A program made the translations under genes and the position numbers. A stretch of DNA of 64,000 nt from Macrocystis pyrifera (lineage: Eukaryota > Sar > Phaeophyceae > Laminariales > Laminariaceae): contig JASSKH010000015.1 of assembly GCA_031763025.1 (NCBI GenBank), forward strand, positions 13,074,774-13,138,773. The letters run 5' to 3'. Numbering within the stretch: position 1 is the stretch's first letter; every line of letters starts with the position of its first letter. The notes below the pieces were generated by a model. The model saw only the letters and a program-made list of their open reading frames with translations, did no database searches and was not told where the DNA came from. Positions 23,936 through 36,400 of the stretch are shown here, piece by piece.

Positions 23936-26230
23936 GTGTGTGTTCTTCACATTAAACCGTTCTTCTACTCGTCGACATCCAGCAAGCCCAGTGTCCGTGC
24001 TGATTCTTCACCCTAGAAAGATACGAGCTCTGTGGTCACAGACTACGACACAGAGATAACACACCGTAATGCATTAATAGCCTACGTAATACCATGCCTT
24101 CGCACTAGGTGCGGCCGACACAACATACATACATACGCCAGCAACCAAAATACACCGTAAAGAAAGAGAAGCAACGAAAAAACCAAACCGAAAAAGAAAA
24201 AGAAAAGGAGAAGAATCCCAAATAAATAAATAAAATGGGAAGCCAAAGCTCAGACACATACATACTTACCCCAAGCATGAGCCAAAAGGGACGTGCAAGG
24301 GGAAAGATACGAGAAGGAAAAAGGGGACTATGCATCCCGGTGAACACTTAACTAAGTAAAAAGAGCAATAGTGAGTGGGCCAAAATACGCTCGTCACCCA
24401 CCCACTATGTAGTACTTCTTTCATAAGGATAAGAAGGGAAAAAATCAAAATGCATACCGAACGGCCGCAGCAGTTGGCGGTACGAGTAGCAAAGAAACGT
24501 CCAACCTATTAGTCGGCCTGGTACCTTGCTACCCTATCTGCGGTCTCTCTGCTACTCTCTTCTACCGCGGTTTCCCTTCTACTCCTCCTGTTCCTCCCCC
24601 TGCCCCTATACACTTGTACGGTGTTCCCTCTACCCCTCCTGCTGTTACCCCTCCCCCCATTCCCTCTAACACTACCTGCAGCGGATGCACGGCGCTGTCT
24701 ACTCAGCTTTGCCTCAGCCTCGTGCCACCTGCCCATGAACTGTTCAGCTGCTTCGAGGATTCCCCGGTACCACTTTCCCGTCTGTTTTGCTGCAGTGGGC
24801 CACAGTGCGGTCCCAACTCCAAAGACTAAGGGGGAGTCTTCCGTTGATCCCTCTGAGGCTTTGAACACTCTAAGGTCCTCAGCAATTGCCCTAGGCCAAG
24901 TCTTAGGCTGCCCGCCTGGTTTCGGGCTCCCCCCACCAGCGATCGTCCCGAACATCAACCGACTGGGCAATCGCCCTTCGTGTTGCCGCACCACAGCCCC
25001 CGCAAAGAAGAGTCGCCGTTTACGGATGGTCGTTTCGATACTTTCGCATCGTGTTATCCTGAGCGCCTTCGCATACGAGAGGGTGGTGTGGTCGGTGCGT
25101 AATCGGCGCTGGAAACCAATGACTCGCAGAAGGACTTCGTGGTGGGCTGATCGAAGCTTGGCGAAGTGGTCCGCATTGAGGGTCCACGTCACGCAACCGT
25201 ACAGCAAGGTCTCAATCACCTCGGCCTTCAGCATCCGGACTTTCAGACTAAGCGGTGCGTTCGTCCTATCGTACAGTTCCGGACCATACCGTTTGAGGCA
25301 TGCCCGCATCAGACGGATTCGTCGCTCGATTTCGAAGGAGAGGTCAGCGTTCTCGTGGATAATGCCTCCTAGGTACAAAAACTGGGTCGTCTGTTTATAC
25401 TTTTGGCCTGCAGCTTCGATCGCGAGCGGTGAGGTGGTAAACGTCTGATCCGGTGTTCGTAGGAGCATCGTCTCTGTCTTCTTCTCGGATACCGTGAGAC
25501 CTACTGCTTCGAAGACAGTCACGATGACTGTCATCATTCTCGCAAGGCCTTCCGCCGACTTCGAGACTATTCCTGCATCGTCTGCATACAACATGCCCCA
25601 CACAGCCCTTTGCACGCATGCCAACGGTTCCTCTTTTCCGACAACCCTGTCCTCTTCGAGATGAACCAAATCCCTTACGATGCATTCGTCTTTGCTGAAG
25701 CGTACCAGCACGATGTGTATCGCAGCGGCGAAGAACACGTTGAACAGTAACGGCGATAGTACGCAGCCTTGCCGCAGTCCCTGGGTTACATTGAACCAGT
25801 CCGAGTGTTCACCGTCATCCGCACGCACGCGAGCCCGCATGCCTTCGTGAAAATTGCGAATGATTGTGAGCATCTTGGTTGGTACACCAAGGCGTGTGAG
25901 TACCTCCCACAACAGTTCTCGGTCGACAGAGTCGTACGCTTTCTGCAAGTCGATAAAGCACATGTACAGGGGGATTTTCTTCTGCCGCCCGAGCTGCTGC
26001 AACCGGCGCACGACAAACAGCATATCGACTGTTGACCGTGCGGGGCGGAAGCCACACTGTTCTTCAGGGAGTATATGCTCGGTCTCGCAGTAGCTGCTTA
26101 GACGGGACGCAACGATTTTCAGCAACACCTTGCCTGCGTGAGCAACAAGCGAAATACCTCTGTAGTTGTTGCAATCAGTTCTATCCTTCTTTTTATGAAG
26201 GGTTTTTATGATCGCATCTTTCCATTGCTG
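23930..26230 (-). mobile_element. LINE (non-LTR retrotransposon) copy 1, 5'-truncated
   Basis: About 2.3 kb on the minus strand: reverse transcriptase region, C-terminal domain and a 3' UTR ending TTTAATGTGAAGAAC followed by an AC dinucleotide tail. The 5' end lies at the start of the RT region, so no endonuclease is present. It abuts repeat R at 26231. Nearly identical to the inverted copy at 36137-38430. Confidence 0.9.
24509..26230 (-). CDS. LINE reverse transcriptase ORF, 5'-truncated
   Basis: Open to its stop at 24509. The coding part begins in the fingers of the RT ([18 protein letters not shown]), followed by the NYRGISL block, a [10 protein letters not shown] motif, the catalytic A block [15 protein letters not shown], a [19 protein letters not shown] block and the catalytic YADD at 25577-25588. 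Downstream is a thumb-like region, a basic Arg/Gly-rich stretch and the end [12 protein letters not shown]. No endonuclease and no zinc knuckle is seen. The frame is intact, so insertion was recent, but the copy is dead on arrival through 5' loss. A large open frame on the opposite strand (24621-25448) is its shadow. Confidence 0.9.
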   Translation of the reverse strand, partial: QQWKDAIIKTLHKKKDRTDCNNYRGISLVAHAGKVLLKIVASRLSSYCETEHILPEEQCGFRPARSTVDMLFVVRRLQQLGRQKKIPLYMCFIDLQKAYDSVDRELLWEVLTRLGVPTKMLTIIRNFHEGMRARVRADDGEHSDWFNVTQGLRQGCVLSPLLFNVFFAAAIHIVLVRFSKDECIVRDLVHLEEDRVVGKEEPLACVQRAVWGMLYADDAGIVSKSAEGLARMMTVIVTVFEAVGLTVSEKKTETMLLRTPDQTFTTSPLAIEAAGQKYKQTTQFLYLGGIIHENADLSFEIERRIRLMRACLKRYGPELYDRTNAPLSLKVRMLKAEVIETLLYGCVTWTLNADHFAKLRSAHHEVLLRVIGFQRRLRTDHTTLSYAKALRITRCESIETTIRKRRLFFAGAVVRQHEGRLPSRLMFGTIAGGGSPKPGGQPKTWPRAIAEDLRVFKASEGSTEDSPLVFGVGTALWPTAAKQTGKWYRGILEAAEQFMGRWHEAEAKLSRQRRASAAGSVRGNGGRGNSRRGRGNTVQVYRGRGRNRRSRRETAVEESSRETADRVARYQAD

Positions 26231-26425
26231 GGTTAGGAGATAGACGCTGGCCACGAAAGACAAACAAGAAGGGGATCGCAACATAATAAAAAAAATCCAT
26301 GTAATACATGAGAAGAACGTGACGAGCACCCAAATGTTGGATGTGTCTATTGGGAGTGGGAACGGGGCTCAGTCTCGAAAGAGTTGCGTGGTCAATGGTC
26401 ATATGACTAAGACAAGCAACTATTA
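26231..26425 (+). repeat. Dispersed repeat R, copy
   Basis: Starts TTAGGAGATAGACGCTGGCCAC and matches 12310-12505 through GTGGTCAATGGTCATATGAC. Confidence 0.7.
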
Positions 26426-26431
26426 CGCACG

Positions 26432-27089
26432 CCCCCCCCCCCCCCCCCCCGGTCACAACTGGTTGTCGAGTTAGATCATTTGGGCGAGCTGAGCAACCTT
26501 TACTCCGCACAAGTGGGAATGATCGTATCACGTAGTGATTATAGTAAGCCACGCAAGAGGCAGTTGCATAGTGCTCCCGTTGCTGTCTCTGGAAGTGGCT
26601 ACACCAGAAATTAAATTAACTCACTGGAGCTTTCATCCATATGCTAGTCCGCCTCTAAAGCGGTTCTTAGTAGGATGCAGCTCACCTTTCATGCGACTCA
26701 CCGGACGCCTCACGGCGCTTCGCGCTTGGTGCAAGCGATGTCTGCCTGGTCGGTGAAAACGCGACTGCTCCGTCCCGGCATTGTAGGGATGCGAGAGTCT
26801 ATGGTCATACGACTACGGCCATGCATGAGATCGAATAAATCTCTCCTATCGAGTACCCCCCCCCCCGTTCACACGCCGTCTCTTGGTGCCCACTGCCAAG
26901 CGGTTTTTAGTAGGATGCATCTCACCCTTTATGCGACTCGCCCATCACTTCATGTTTCGCTTCGCGGTTGGTGCAAGCAAGCGATGTCTGCCTCGTCGGT
27001 GAAAACCCGCCGTGCGCCGTCCCGGCATTGTAGGGATGCGAGGGTCTATGGTTATACAACTACATCCATGCATGATAGTGAGTGAGTAC

Positions 27090-27121
<32 letters not shown>
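26432..27121 (+). repeat. C-tract dispersed repeat, two head-to-tail copies
   Basis: 26451-26868 matches the long copy at 14035-14545 from its CAGCTGGT-like block onwards. 26897-27121 is a second, shorter copy with the same core and a run of about 30 C at its end. Confidence 0.85.
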
Positions 27122-27374
27122 CCTACCGCACTGTAGAGGCATGATTATCGCCCCTGCCGTGTTATTGTTCTCTCCCCTACCGCACTGTAGTGGCATGACA
27201 TGAGTTCACTCCCCCATGAGTAGGACAGGTGCTCTGTCTCGAAGGGGATGCGTGGTCAATGATCAAATAACTAAGGCAACCAACAAATGATTACGCCCCT
27301 CCCCCCCCCGCACCCCCCCCGCTTACACACCGCTTCTTCGTGGCCACGGCCTGTCCGGGCAGGTTGCGGGGGCT

Positions 27375-27488
27375 ATGGCAGCAGCGAAGAGGGGGACCGG
27401 GGAGAGGGGACGGTTAGTGGAAAGCGAAGCTCCTGTAGAGGAGTTCACCGTGAGAGGGAGGCGTGTTTTGGTCAAGAGGGACGACAAG
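27375..27488 (+). CDS. PLP-enzyme exon 1
   Basis: Codons 1-38, [20 protein letters not shown] then [18 protein letters not shown]. The ATG is the first in a frame that could also be entered from an acceptor-like gggcag at 27362. The donor is AAG then GTACGA; a 29-bp minisatellite begins 28 bp later. Confidence 0.8.
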
Positions 27489-30400
27489 GTACGAGCCAGG
27501 AAATACTGTCGCTCTGATGGGCATGTAATACCCGTTGGGACTATGATGGGCATGTAGTACACGTTTGGGCTATGATGGGAACGGACTCTGATGTGAATAT
27601 AATACCCGTTTGGACTCTGATGTGAATACAATACCCGTTTGGGCTCTGATGGGAATATAATATACCCGTGTGGACTCTGATGGTAATACAATACCCGTTT
27701 TGACTCTGATGCTAATACAGTACCCGTTTGGACTCTGATGTGAATATAATACCCGTTTGAACTCTGATGGGCATGTAATACCCGTTTGGACGAGGATGGC
27801 AATATAGTACCGGTCTCGACTCTGATGGAAATGCAATACCCGTCTGGACTCTGATGGGATATACCCGCTTGGTCTCTGATGGGAATATAATACCCGTTTG
27901 GACTCTGATGGGAATATAATACCCGTTTGGACTCTGATGCTAATACAGTACCCGTTTGGACTCTGATGGGAATATATTACCTGATCTGTATGATATGTAT
28001 GATCTGTACGATCTAGCTCACGTTGCCGAGTAGGAGCCGTATGATCTGCATGATCTAGGAGATATTTTGTTGTGGGTTGTATCTGTACTATACAGATCCT
28101 GCACAGCATCTCATAGCGGCAGGTTAGCATCTAATGGATGATCTAAATCATGGTCTATCTGTTCGTCGTGATCTATCTGTTCGTCGTGTGAAAACAGGTC
28201 GAAAACAAATGACGACTACGCAAAACACCCCGAGCTGCCGGAGTAGGGTACGGTGTGCGTCCGATTTCCCAAGGACCTGTACCACACGCATGCGCCAGGG
28301 TGATACTTGCACATTTTACATACAGATCATGATCTATCTATCTGATCTATCTGTCTATCTATGCACTGTAGATTATCTAGTTCCTCGCGTGCCGTTGTGA
28401 GAGGTTATGCATCACCTGTACACTGCAGATCTTACCCAGGAAAGATGCGCTAGATCATGCGGATTATACAAGTTCCACCCGGCAACATGAGCTAGGTCAT
28501 ACAGATCAGGAATCTACTGTATCTATCTACCTGCCTTGAAATTTCTACCTGGTAGATCATTAAGTGGGAATGGTATGTGGATGATCTGTAGATGATCTAT
28601 CTGTACATGATCTATCTGTAGATGATCTGTCCGAGGTTTGGATGCTTGTACTGCTGCGCATTCTTCGTAGTCGTGTGATACGATCGCTCTCCTTGAAACA
28701 CAAGAGCCTTCTCATCGTGCTCCGTAGTCGTTTCATATGACCGCACTCGCGTGGCATAGTATTACGGGGGACCATACTGTAGTTAATAGGACCAAATGTT
28801 GTTGGTAAAAATAGATAAATATGTAGGTTTTTATGTATACCATAGGTCCTATTAACTGTGGACCCCCGTAATACCGTACTTACGTGGCAAGCTGCCGCAC
28901 TGTGAAGGCATGATACTGCACTCTATAATACAGTAGTGGCACGCTACCGCACTATTACGGGGGACCATAGTTAATAGGACCTACGGTACACACAAAAACC
29001 TATATATTTACCTATTATTACTAACAATATTTGGTCCTATTTACTATGGACTCCCGTAATATATTTTCATGCTACCGCACTCTAGTGGCAAGCGTCATTA
29101 GCCCCGAAACGGATAAAAGGTTTACAATTCACCGAGTCGAGCCGCTTCACAATATGAAGGCCCCTTCCCCCTTCCACAATAATCGCGTTTCACCAACAAA
29201 GTTTCTCGTGCCGACGCAGACTCCCACACGCATGTGCTACCCTCCGAAAATCTCGCGTATGTCTTCTCCAACGGAGCCCCACGGCAGCCATATCCCCTCC
29301 CACAAAAACGCCTCTTTTCACTCCCACAACGACCCTTGACACCCCTACCCCCTCCCACAAAATCGCCTGTTGTCCATCCCACAACACAAACACCCCCTCT
29401 CATAAAAACACATGTTTCTCCTCCCACAGCACCCCATCACGCCCTTGCCCCCTTCCATAAAACGCCTGTCTTCCTTCCCACAACACCCCAGAAAAGCCCT
29501 ACCCCCTCCCACAAATACGCCTGTTTTCCTTTCCACACAACCCCATGACACCCCTGCCCCCTCCCACGAAATCGCCTGCTTTCCCTCCCGCAACGCCCCA
29601 TGACACCCCTACCCCCTCCCACTAAAACGCCTGTTTTCCTTCCCACAACGCCCCTACCACCTCGATGACGCCCATTTTTCCCTACGATGGAGACATTTTG
29701 GTTGAGATAATAAACCCTAACACTATCCCCAACCCAACCAACCCTTATTTATAACAGGAGATAGATCACGCTGTTGAGAACAGTCTACAAACGCCATTTT
29801 TCCGCCATTTTTCTCTACAAAAAGAGTTAGTATTATATCGTCCTCATTTGATCTCTCAGTATGGTTGAGAGAACAGAGAGCCCTACCCTAACCCCAACTC
29901 CATCAATCCTTATTTTTGTGTTCATCACCCCATTTAGTCTATTCGCCCTACTTTCCTCTCTCTCCTTATCCTGTCAATGGTCGTAACTCAGATCCGGGGT
30001 CACATGGGTAGCAGGCTCTTTCTCCCCCCCCCCATGTGACACTGTAAAAAATGCCGCTCACTACGTGAGCTAGACATCCAGGGTACCGTTTTTTTTTGTT
30101 TTGTTTTTTGGCGATCGCCCACAGCTGGTTGTCGAGTGAGATCATTTGTGCGAAGTAAAGAACCTTTACTCTGCACAAGGGAATTGATCGTATCACGTAG
30201 TGTTCAAGGTAAGGCACCCAAGAGGCAGTTACATAGTACTCCCATTGCTGTCTCTGGAAGTGGCTACACCGGAAATTAAATTAACTCATTGAGGCTGTCA
30301 TCCGTATGCAAGTCCGCCTCACAAGCGGTTCTTAGTAAGATGCAGCTCACCCTTCATGCGACTCGCCGGACACCTCACGGCGCTTCGCGCTTGGTGCAAG

Positions 30401-33400
30401 CAATGTCTGTCTGGTCGGTGAAAACCCGACATGCTCCGTCCCGGCATTGTAGGGATGCGAGGGTCTATGGTCATACGACTACGGCCATGCATGAGATCGA
30501 GTACATCTCTCCTATCGAGTACACCCCCTCCCCCCTCCTCACTCTGGTTCGTGTTCAGCCCTGTGTTCCCCTGGCGAATCGCGTTGAATTTGCGGTGCTT
30601 ACGGCTACAGAGTATATTACTTGATTACAGTGTAGGCCCGCCAAAGGATAGACGTAATCTGAGCTATTAATAGTCTTTTAGGACTGCAGACCCGTTTGGG
30701 GACAAACCAGTCTAATAACAGGTAGTCTTTCCCCCAAACGGGACTGCGGTTCTAAAAGTGCAGCCCGACGAACGATCCTTAATTATTAGGTGCACGAATA
30801 CTAATATCGCGAAAAAAAGAAAAGAAAAGCGTTCCGACGATTTTGGGTTAAGGAGCCCCGTCATTCGTAGCACGCGTCGACCCGTCTGCACTATTTTTTA
30901 TTAATGAGTAGACCTATCCTTTTTCTCACTGTGCATAAGAGAGAAGGCTACGGTAGCCTATACTGGTGTACGACTTTTTTTTCGGCGTGCGTCACACCTA
31001 CTTGTCTTAAGTCGAGGTGCCCATGACAGCAGTGGTCATTTTCGTCTGGTTCACTACAGCGCGTATGTGCGTCAACGAGGGCTCCGCCCGGACCGGTCTT
31101 TTTTCGACACTTCACGCACAAAAAGGTCAGAATGGAAATAAAAATAAAACAACGGAGCGCTGTGATCACAGGACGATTTAAGGTCATTTCTCTTTTGTTT
31201 TTTCTTTCCCCCCCCCCCCCCCCCCCCCCAGCTTCGGGGGATGCAGCGCTCCGTCTTTATTTTTCTTTCTTTCTGGCCGTTCTTTTATGTGAGGTGTCGA
31301 ATAAAAGGCCCACAGAACTCCGGTTTGTGGTTCATTCTGACCTTGTTTTTTATGTGATACGTCGAAAAAAGACTGGTCCGGACGCACCTGGCGTCAACCA
31401 TAGGAGTGTCGCGTAAGTGCTGAACTCTCGAACTGCTCCCATGAAAAATGCCTTCCAATGATACTTTGATGCAGATGCGGCTGGCGGGGAGCGGTCTGTC
31501 GGGCAACAAGGCGCGGAAGCTTTACGCCCTCAACAAGATCCCGACCGAGTCCTTTCCCAAGCTTGTCGCCAGCCACGGAGGAGCACAGGTGGGTGTGGAT
31601 TTTGTTTTTTTTTCATTATATTTTCCATCCCATGTATTGTGTTCGCCATACTTGCTCTGGATCACTCCTATATTACGGGGGGACCATAGTAAATAGAACC
31701 TATGGCGCACACACAAACCTGTATATTTACCTATTTTTACTGACAATATTTGATCCTATTTACTATGCCCCCCCCTCCCCACCACGGTAAGTGCCTTGTA
31801 TGTCTATCGCGGGAAGGGTTCATCCAGTACTTTCTTCTCTCACTGACTCGCGTCGAATTAAAACATATTTTTGTAAATTTTTGTTTCGTAAGGAGCGCTT
31901 TTGAGTATTTGCTTCAAAGTACTAATATACAAAATTTCCCAAAAAGAAAAGAAAAAAATCTGTGCGCGAGATCGAGGATTTCATCGAAAACTCATGTTTG
32001 CAAGCTGTGTGTGATGCCAATAGCATTCTACTCGTACTGATACTTGCGATCGCGCGTATTACGGGTTTTGTATGGCCTCATGAAGGATGTATGTTCCTCA
32101 TCGAGGAGAGCGAAATCTGACAGCTGTGTGTATGATACCTGAGCTGTGAGTTCGACCGATTAAGTGATACAATCATCCCCTGGAGGCTGGAGGTAACGCG
32201 GTGATTTTTCCATCAGATGATGAAAAAAAAACACGATCAGGCGAAAAAGTCCCCGGGGTCTTTGTCTCTTTTTTTTTCTGTTCGGAGCACTCTGCGCGGA
32301 CAACGCAAGAACCGCTCGGTCTTTATATAAACTGTTCTTATGTTTCCGCCCGCAGCGGTACTTTTGCCGCGCACCTCTCTCGTTAGAACCTTCGACGACG
32401 AGCCTAAGCCTACACAACATTCCAAGGAGGCAGAAGAATGTTGTTCGCCGTCCGGAGATGAAATCCAACAACAACAACGACAGCAACGACAGCAACAGCA
32501 ACAACAGCAACGTTGCCGGAAAGAACACCTTGGAGCCGTTTATGTCAACGACAGAACAACAACAATGTTGCCGGAAAGAATGCCTTGGATTCATTTATGT
32601 CAACGCCCCGTGAGGCAGTCAAAAAAAAAAATACCTCAAAAAATATTACCCCGGGTCGAGCTCAGAGTTAGGGGGGTTAAAAAAGAGAACAAGAACAAGA
32701 AAATTACCCCGGGCGTTCTCAAAGTTGTTGTGCATCCCCGGGGGTGTTTTTTTTTGGGAGGGAGAGGCGTTTTCATGGACCGGGGCGTTCTCAAAGGATG
32801 TTACGGTGCTTAAGTCGTCTGGAGAGGGCCGAAAATATCAAAATATGGCGCATCGAATTCGATTCTAGGCGATGATGGTCAAATCTTTCCACACAGGCCA
32901 CCTTAAAGCACGAAAAGTTGATAGCAGTCATGCACATGGACGCTGGCCACACTCGTACTTTCCGCTGCTGGCATGATGTCGTAGGGCATGAGATCGCCTT
33001 CTCGGCTCAACGATCAAATGTGTGATCTGGTTGCAATAAGTAGTGCCATTTTGAGCTGAAATTCAGGAAGCATTCTACCGGAGTTCTGTAGTATGCAGGC
33101 ATCCCATCGGTCCAGGCCTCGGCTGTGTGATGTATTTTTTTAATATATATATTTCCGAAGCATGATTTGGTCGTGAAATGAATAATCGCGGATGGGGCAA
33201 AAGTGGAGACCCCCTTCCCTTTAAGACGTGAATATGTCCTTTTTTTTGTCAACATTTCTGTGAAGTATACAACCAGAAAAAAAATCAGGGCTGTTCGCGG
33301 GTCAGGTCGGGTCGGGTCAGGTGACCCGACCCGCGAGATTTGGCAAGCCTCCTGACCCGACTCGACCCTTGATATTTAAAAACCTCCTCACCCGACCCGA

Positions 33401-36400
33401 CCCGACCCGCGAGCTTTGAAAACCTCTTGACCCGACCCGACCTGACCCGTGAGATTTTGAACAACTCCTGACCCGACCCGACCCGGCAGATTCCGATTGA
33501 TCCTTGAGATACGGGTCATGTTGCGGGTCGGGTCACCTCAACCCGCTAAACCATTTCTCTCGACCCGCGGGTTCAACTCGCGGATCCGGCGTGTGGGTGG
33601 ACACTTAAAAAACAGCTTAATCTTCGTGTTTGCACCCCGCAGTGATACGCGGCGTGACTGTAGTGGGTCTGGATGAATGCGGATATGCGCAGATATATTT
33701 GCGAGTGTTTTAAATTTTGATTATAAAACCAAACCCGTATTATGCAGTGTTGGTACGAGAGAAGCGTTCGGATACGAAACGGGAGATTTTTCCAAGTGTC
33801 GGATGCGAAGGCCGGCTGCGCGGGATTAAGGGTCAGCAAAAAAACGTTGCGGATAATGCTGGCCCGACCCGCGAATCACCCGTTTCTCGCGGGTCATGAC
33901 CTGACCCGCCCCGTGAGATCTTTACCATCTCTTGACACGAATCGACCTGACCCGTTATTTTTTTAAAAGCTCTGACCCGACCCGACCCGTTAGATTCGAA
34001 AAACTCTTGACCCGACCCGCGAGGTTTGAAAGCCTCTTGACCCGACAAGACCCGACCCATTAGAGTTTGAACACTTCCTGACCCGTCGGGTCGGGTCATG
34101 ACCCGCGAACAGTCCTGAAAATGTGTCGTATCGCCCAAAATTACTCCTGTCCCTCTCTGTCCCCAACTAAAGTATCCTTGCATTTACTTCTTGCCTCCCA
34201 CATTCGCTTCATAAATCCTGCGCGTCCTTCACTCTGCCCCTACCGCCGTGGCGGCGGGGGCGCTGATTCCCTAGTTTTTTTTGTCTGTTGACCGTTGTGT
34301 CGACTTCAACCTTCTTGTTGTCAACCATTTGTGTTGAACAAAAACATTTGCTTTTTTCGTCCAACCGTTGTTGCGTCAACCATGTTTTCATCTATTTATT
34401 AAACCATTTTGTCACCCTTTATTTTATACTTGTATTGTAACCATTGTGTCAACTTCAGCCATTTTGTTTTTCACCATCATGTCCACCTCGACCGTTTGTT
34501 GTCAAGCATTATGCCATGTGTAACCATTGTGTCAACATTAACCGTTTGTTGATAACAATTGCGTCAGCCTCAACCAACTGTTGCTAACCATTGCGCCAAC
34601 CTCAACCATTTGTTCCTAACCATTGTAGACGCCAAGCCTTATTTTCAGCCATCTTCTTTTTTTTGTCGCCGTGGCTGATGTCACCCAGAGCAACGCGATG
34701 GTCGCGATAGCGGCGGTGGTGGCGAGCAAGACGGGGTCATCGTTCGTGTACTACACCAAGCCGGTGCCTCGATGGCTTCGGAGAAACCCTGTGGGCAACT
34801 TCGCCAGGGCGTTGGCTTTAGGAGCGGAGGTGGGGGGTCTATTGCACGTAAGAAAAACGTCTTTCAGGGGTGGTGCATTGTTTTCTGAGCTCACACAGGG
34901 AGCTCAATATCTCCCATAAACCACGACTTCGAAGAAGTTTGCTGGCACAGCCTGGCCATTTTTTTCTACGAGCTAGCCCTGAAAATCATGATGGTGTATA
35001 TATACGACGTACCAGGGTACGGCACAAGTCAAAGTGTCGTCCTGACCGGTAGTTGCTCAGTTGAGGAGGTCAAACCGGGTCAGAAAAATTTGCCTCAGAA
35101 GGCAAAAAGTGCAACCTCTAACATGTTAAAGGTAAAGAGGTGCACCAATATTTTCTGAGGTTTCTCGCCTGAGAAGCTCTATACTATCACCAAGTGTTTT
35201 TTTTTTATTGAAAAGTGCAGCCCGGCTTGACAATCCCACGGCCTATTAATTGGCAGGTGTACAAATAATACTATTTATAATTTCGCCACAAACAAAAAAA
35301 AACCCGTCTCGCGCGAGTTTGGCTCAACCCTTTCAGAACTGCGGTCCCGCTTTGGGGGACAAATTACTTTAATTGTAACTATTAATAGTTTGTCCCCCAA
35401 ACGGAACTGCAGTTTTGCCTTGAAAGGGTTAAGGAGCGCCGTCATCCAGAAAAAAAAAAAAACGCCAAAAAAATGCAACCCCTGTCGTGGCGCGTCAAAT
35501 ATGAACCCTTCAGCAAACTGCAGTCCCGTTTTGGAGACAAACCAGTCAAATTCCAAGTCGTTTGTCCCCTAAACGGGGCTGCAGTCCTAGAAGGGTTTTA
35601 GTAGTTTAGTGCGTAGTTAATAGGACCTATGGTATACATAAAAACTCATATATTTACCTATTTGTACTAACAATATTTGGTCTTATTTACTATGGTCCCC
35701 GGTAATAGTGTGTACCTGGTATATGGTAAGGCACCCAAGAGGCAGTTTTCTTAGTAAACCCATCTTGCTGTCTCGAGAAGTGTCCACGCCAGAAAATAAA
35801 TCCATATCCAAGAAATTCCGCCTCAAAAGCGGTTCTTGATGGGATGCAGCTCACCCTTCATGCGACTCGCCCAACACCTCACGGCGCTTCGCGCTTGGCG
35901 CAAGCAACGTCTGCCTGGTCGGTTGAAAACCCGACGTGCTCCGTCCCGGCATTGTAGGGATGCGAGGGTCTGGCCGTACGACTACGGCCATGCACGATAA
36001 TGAGTACCCCCCCCCCCCCCCCCCCCCCCCCCGCCCCCTCACGGTACGCGCTTTGCGTCTTTTTCTTACCGCGAGAAGACTTCTGCCATTTCTTCCCTCG
36101 TCGACTCGCTTCTACACGTGTGATCATACCAAGCCATTATAAAACCCTTCATAAAAAGAAGGATAGAACTGATTGCAACAACTACAGAGGTATTTCGCTT
36201 GTTGCTCACGCAGGCAAGGTGTTGCTGAAAATCGTTGCGTCCCGTCTAAGCAGCTACTGCGAGACCGAGCATATACTCCCTGAAGAACAGTGTGGCTTCC
36301 GCCCCGCACGGTCAACAGTCGATATGCTGTTTGTCGTGCGCCGGTTGCAGCAGCTCGGGCGGCAGAAGAAAGTCCCCCTGTACATGTGCTTTATCGACTT

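Noticed and set aside
24621-25448. 275-codon plus-strand frame (and its twin at 37726-36899 minus)
   Set aside because: Antisense shadow of the LINE reverse transcriptase; present at the same place in both copies.
27517-27982. CRISPR array
   Set aside because: 29-bp units are contiguous with no unique spacers, inside a eukaryotic intron.
29122-29646. Overlapping open frames on both strands with Gly/Val or Pro/Thr repeats
   Set aside because: They follow the 56-bp C-rich minisatellite inside intron 1.
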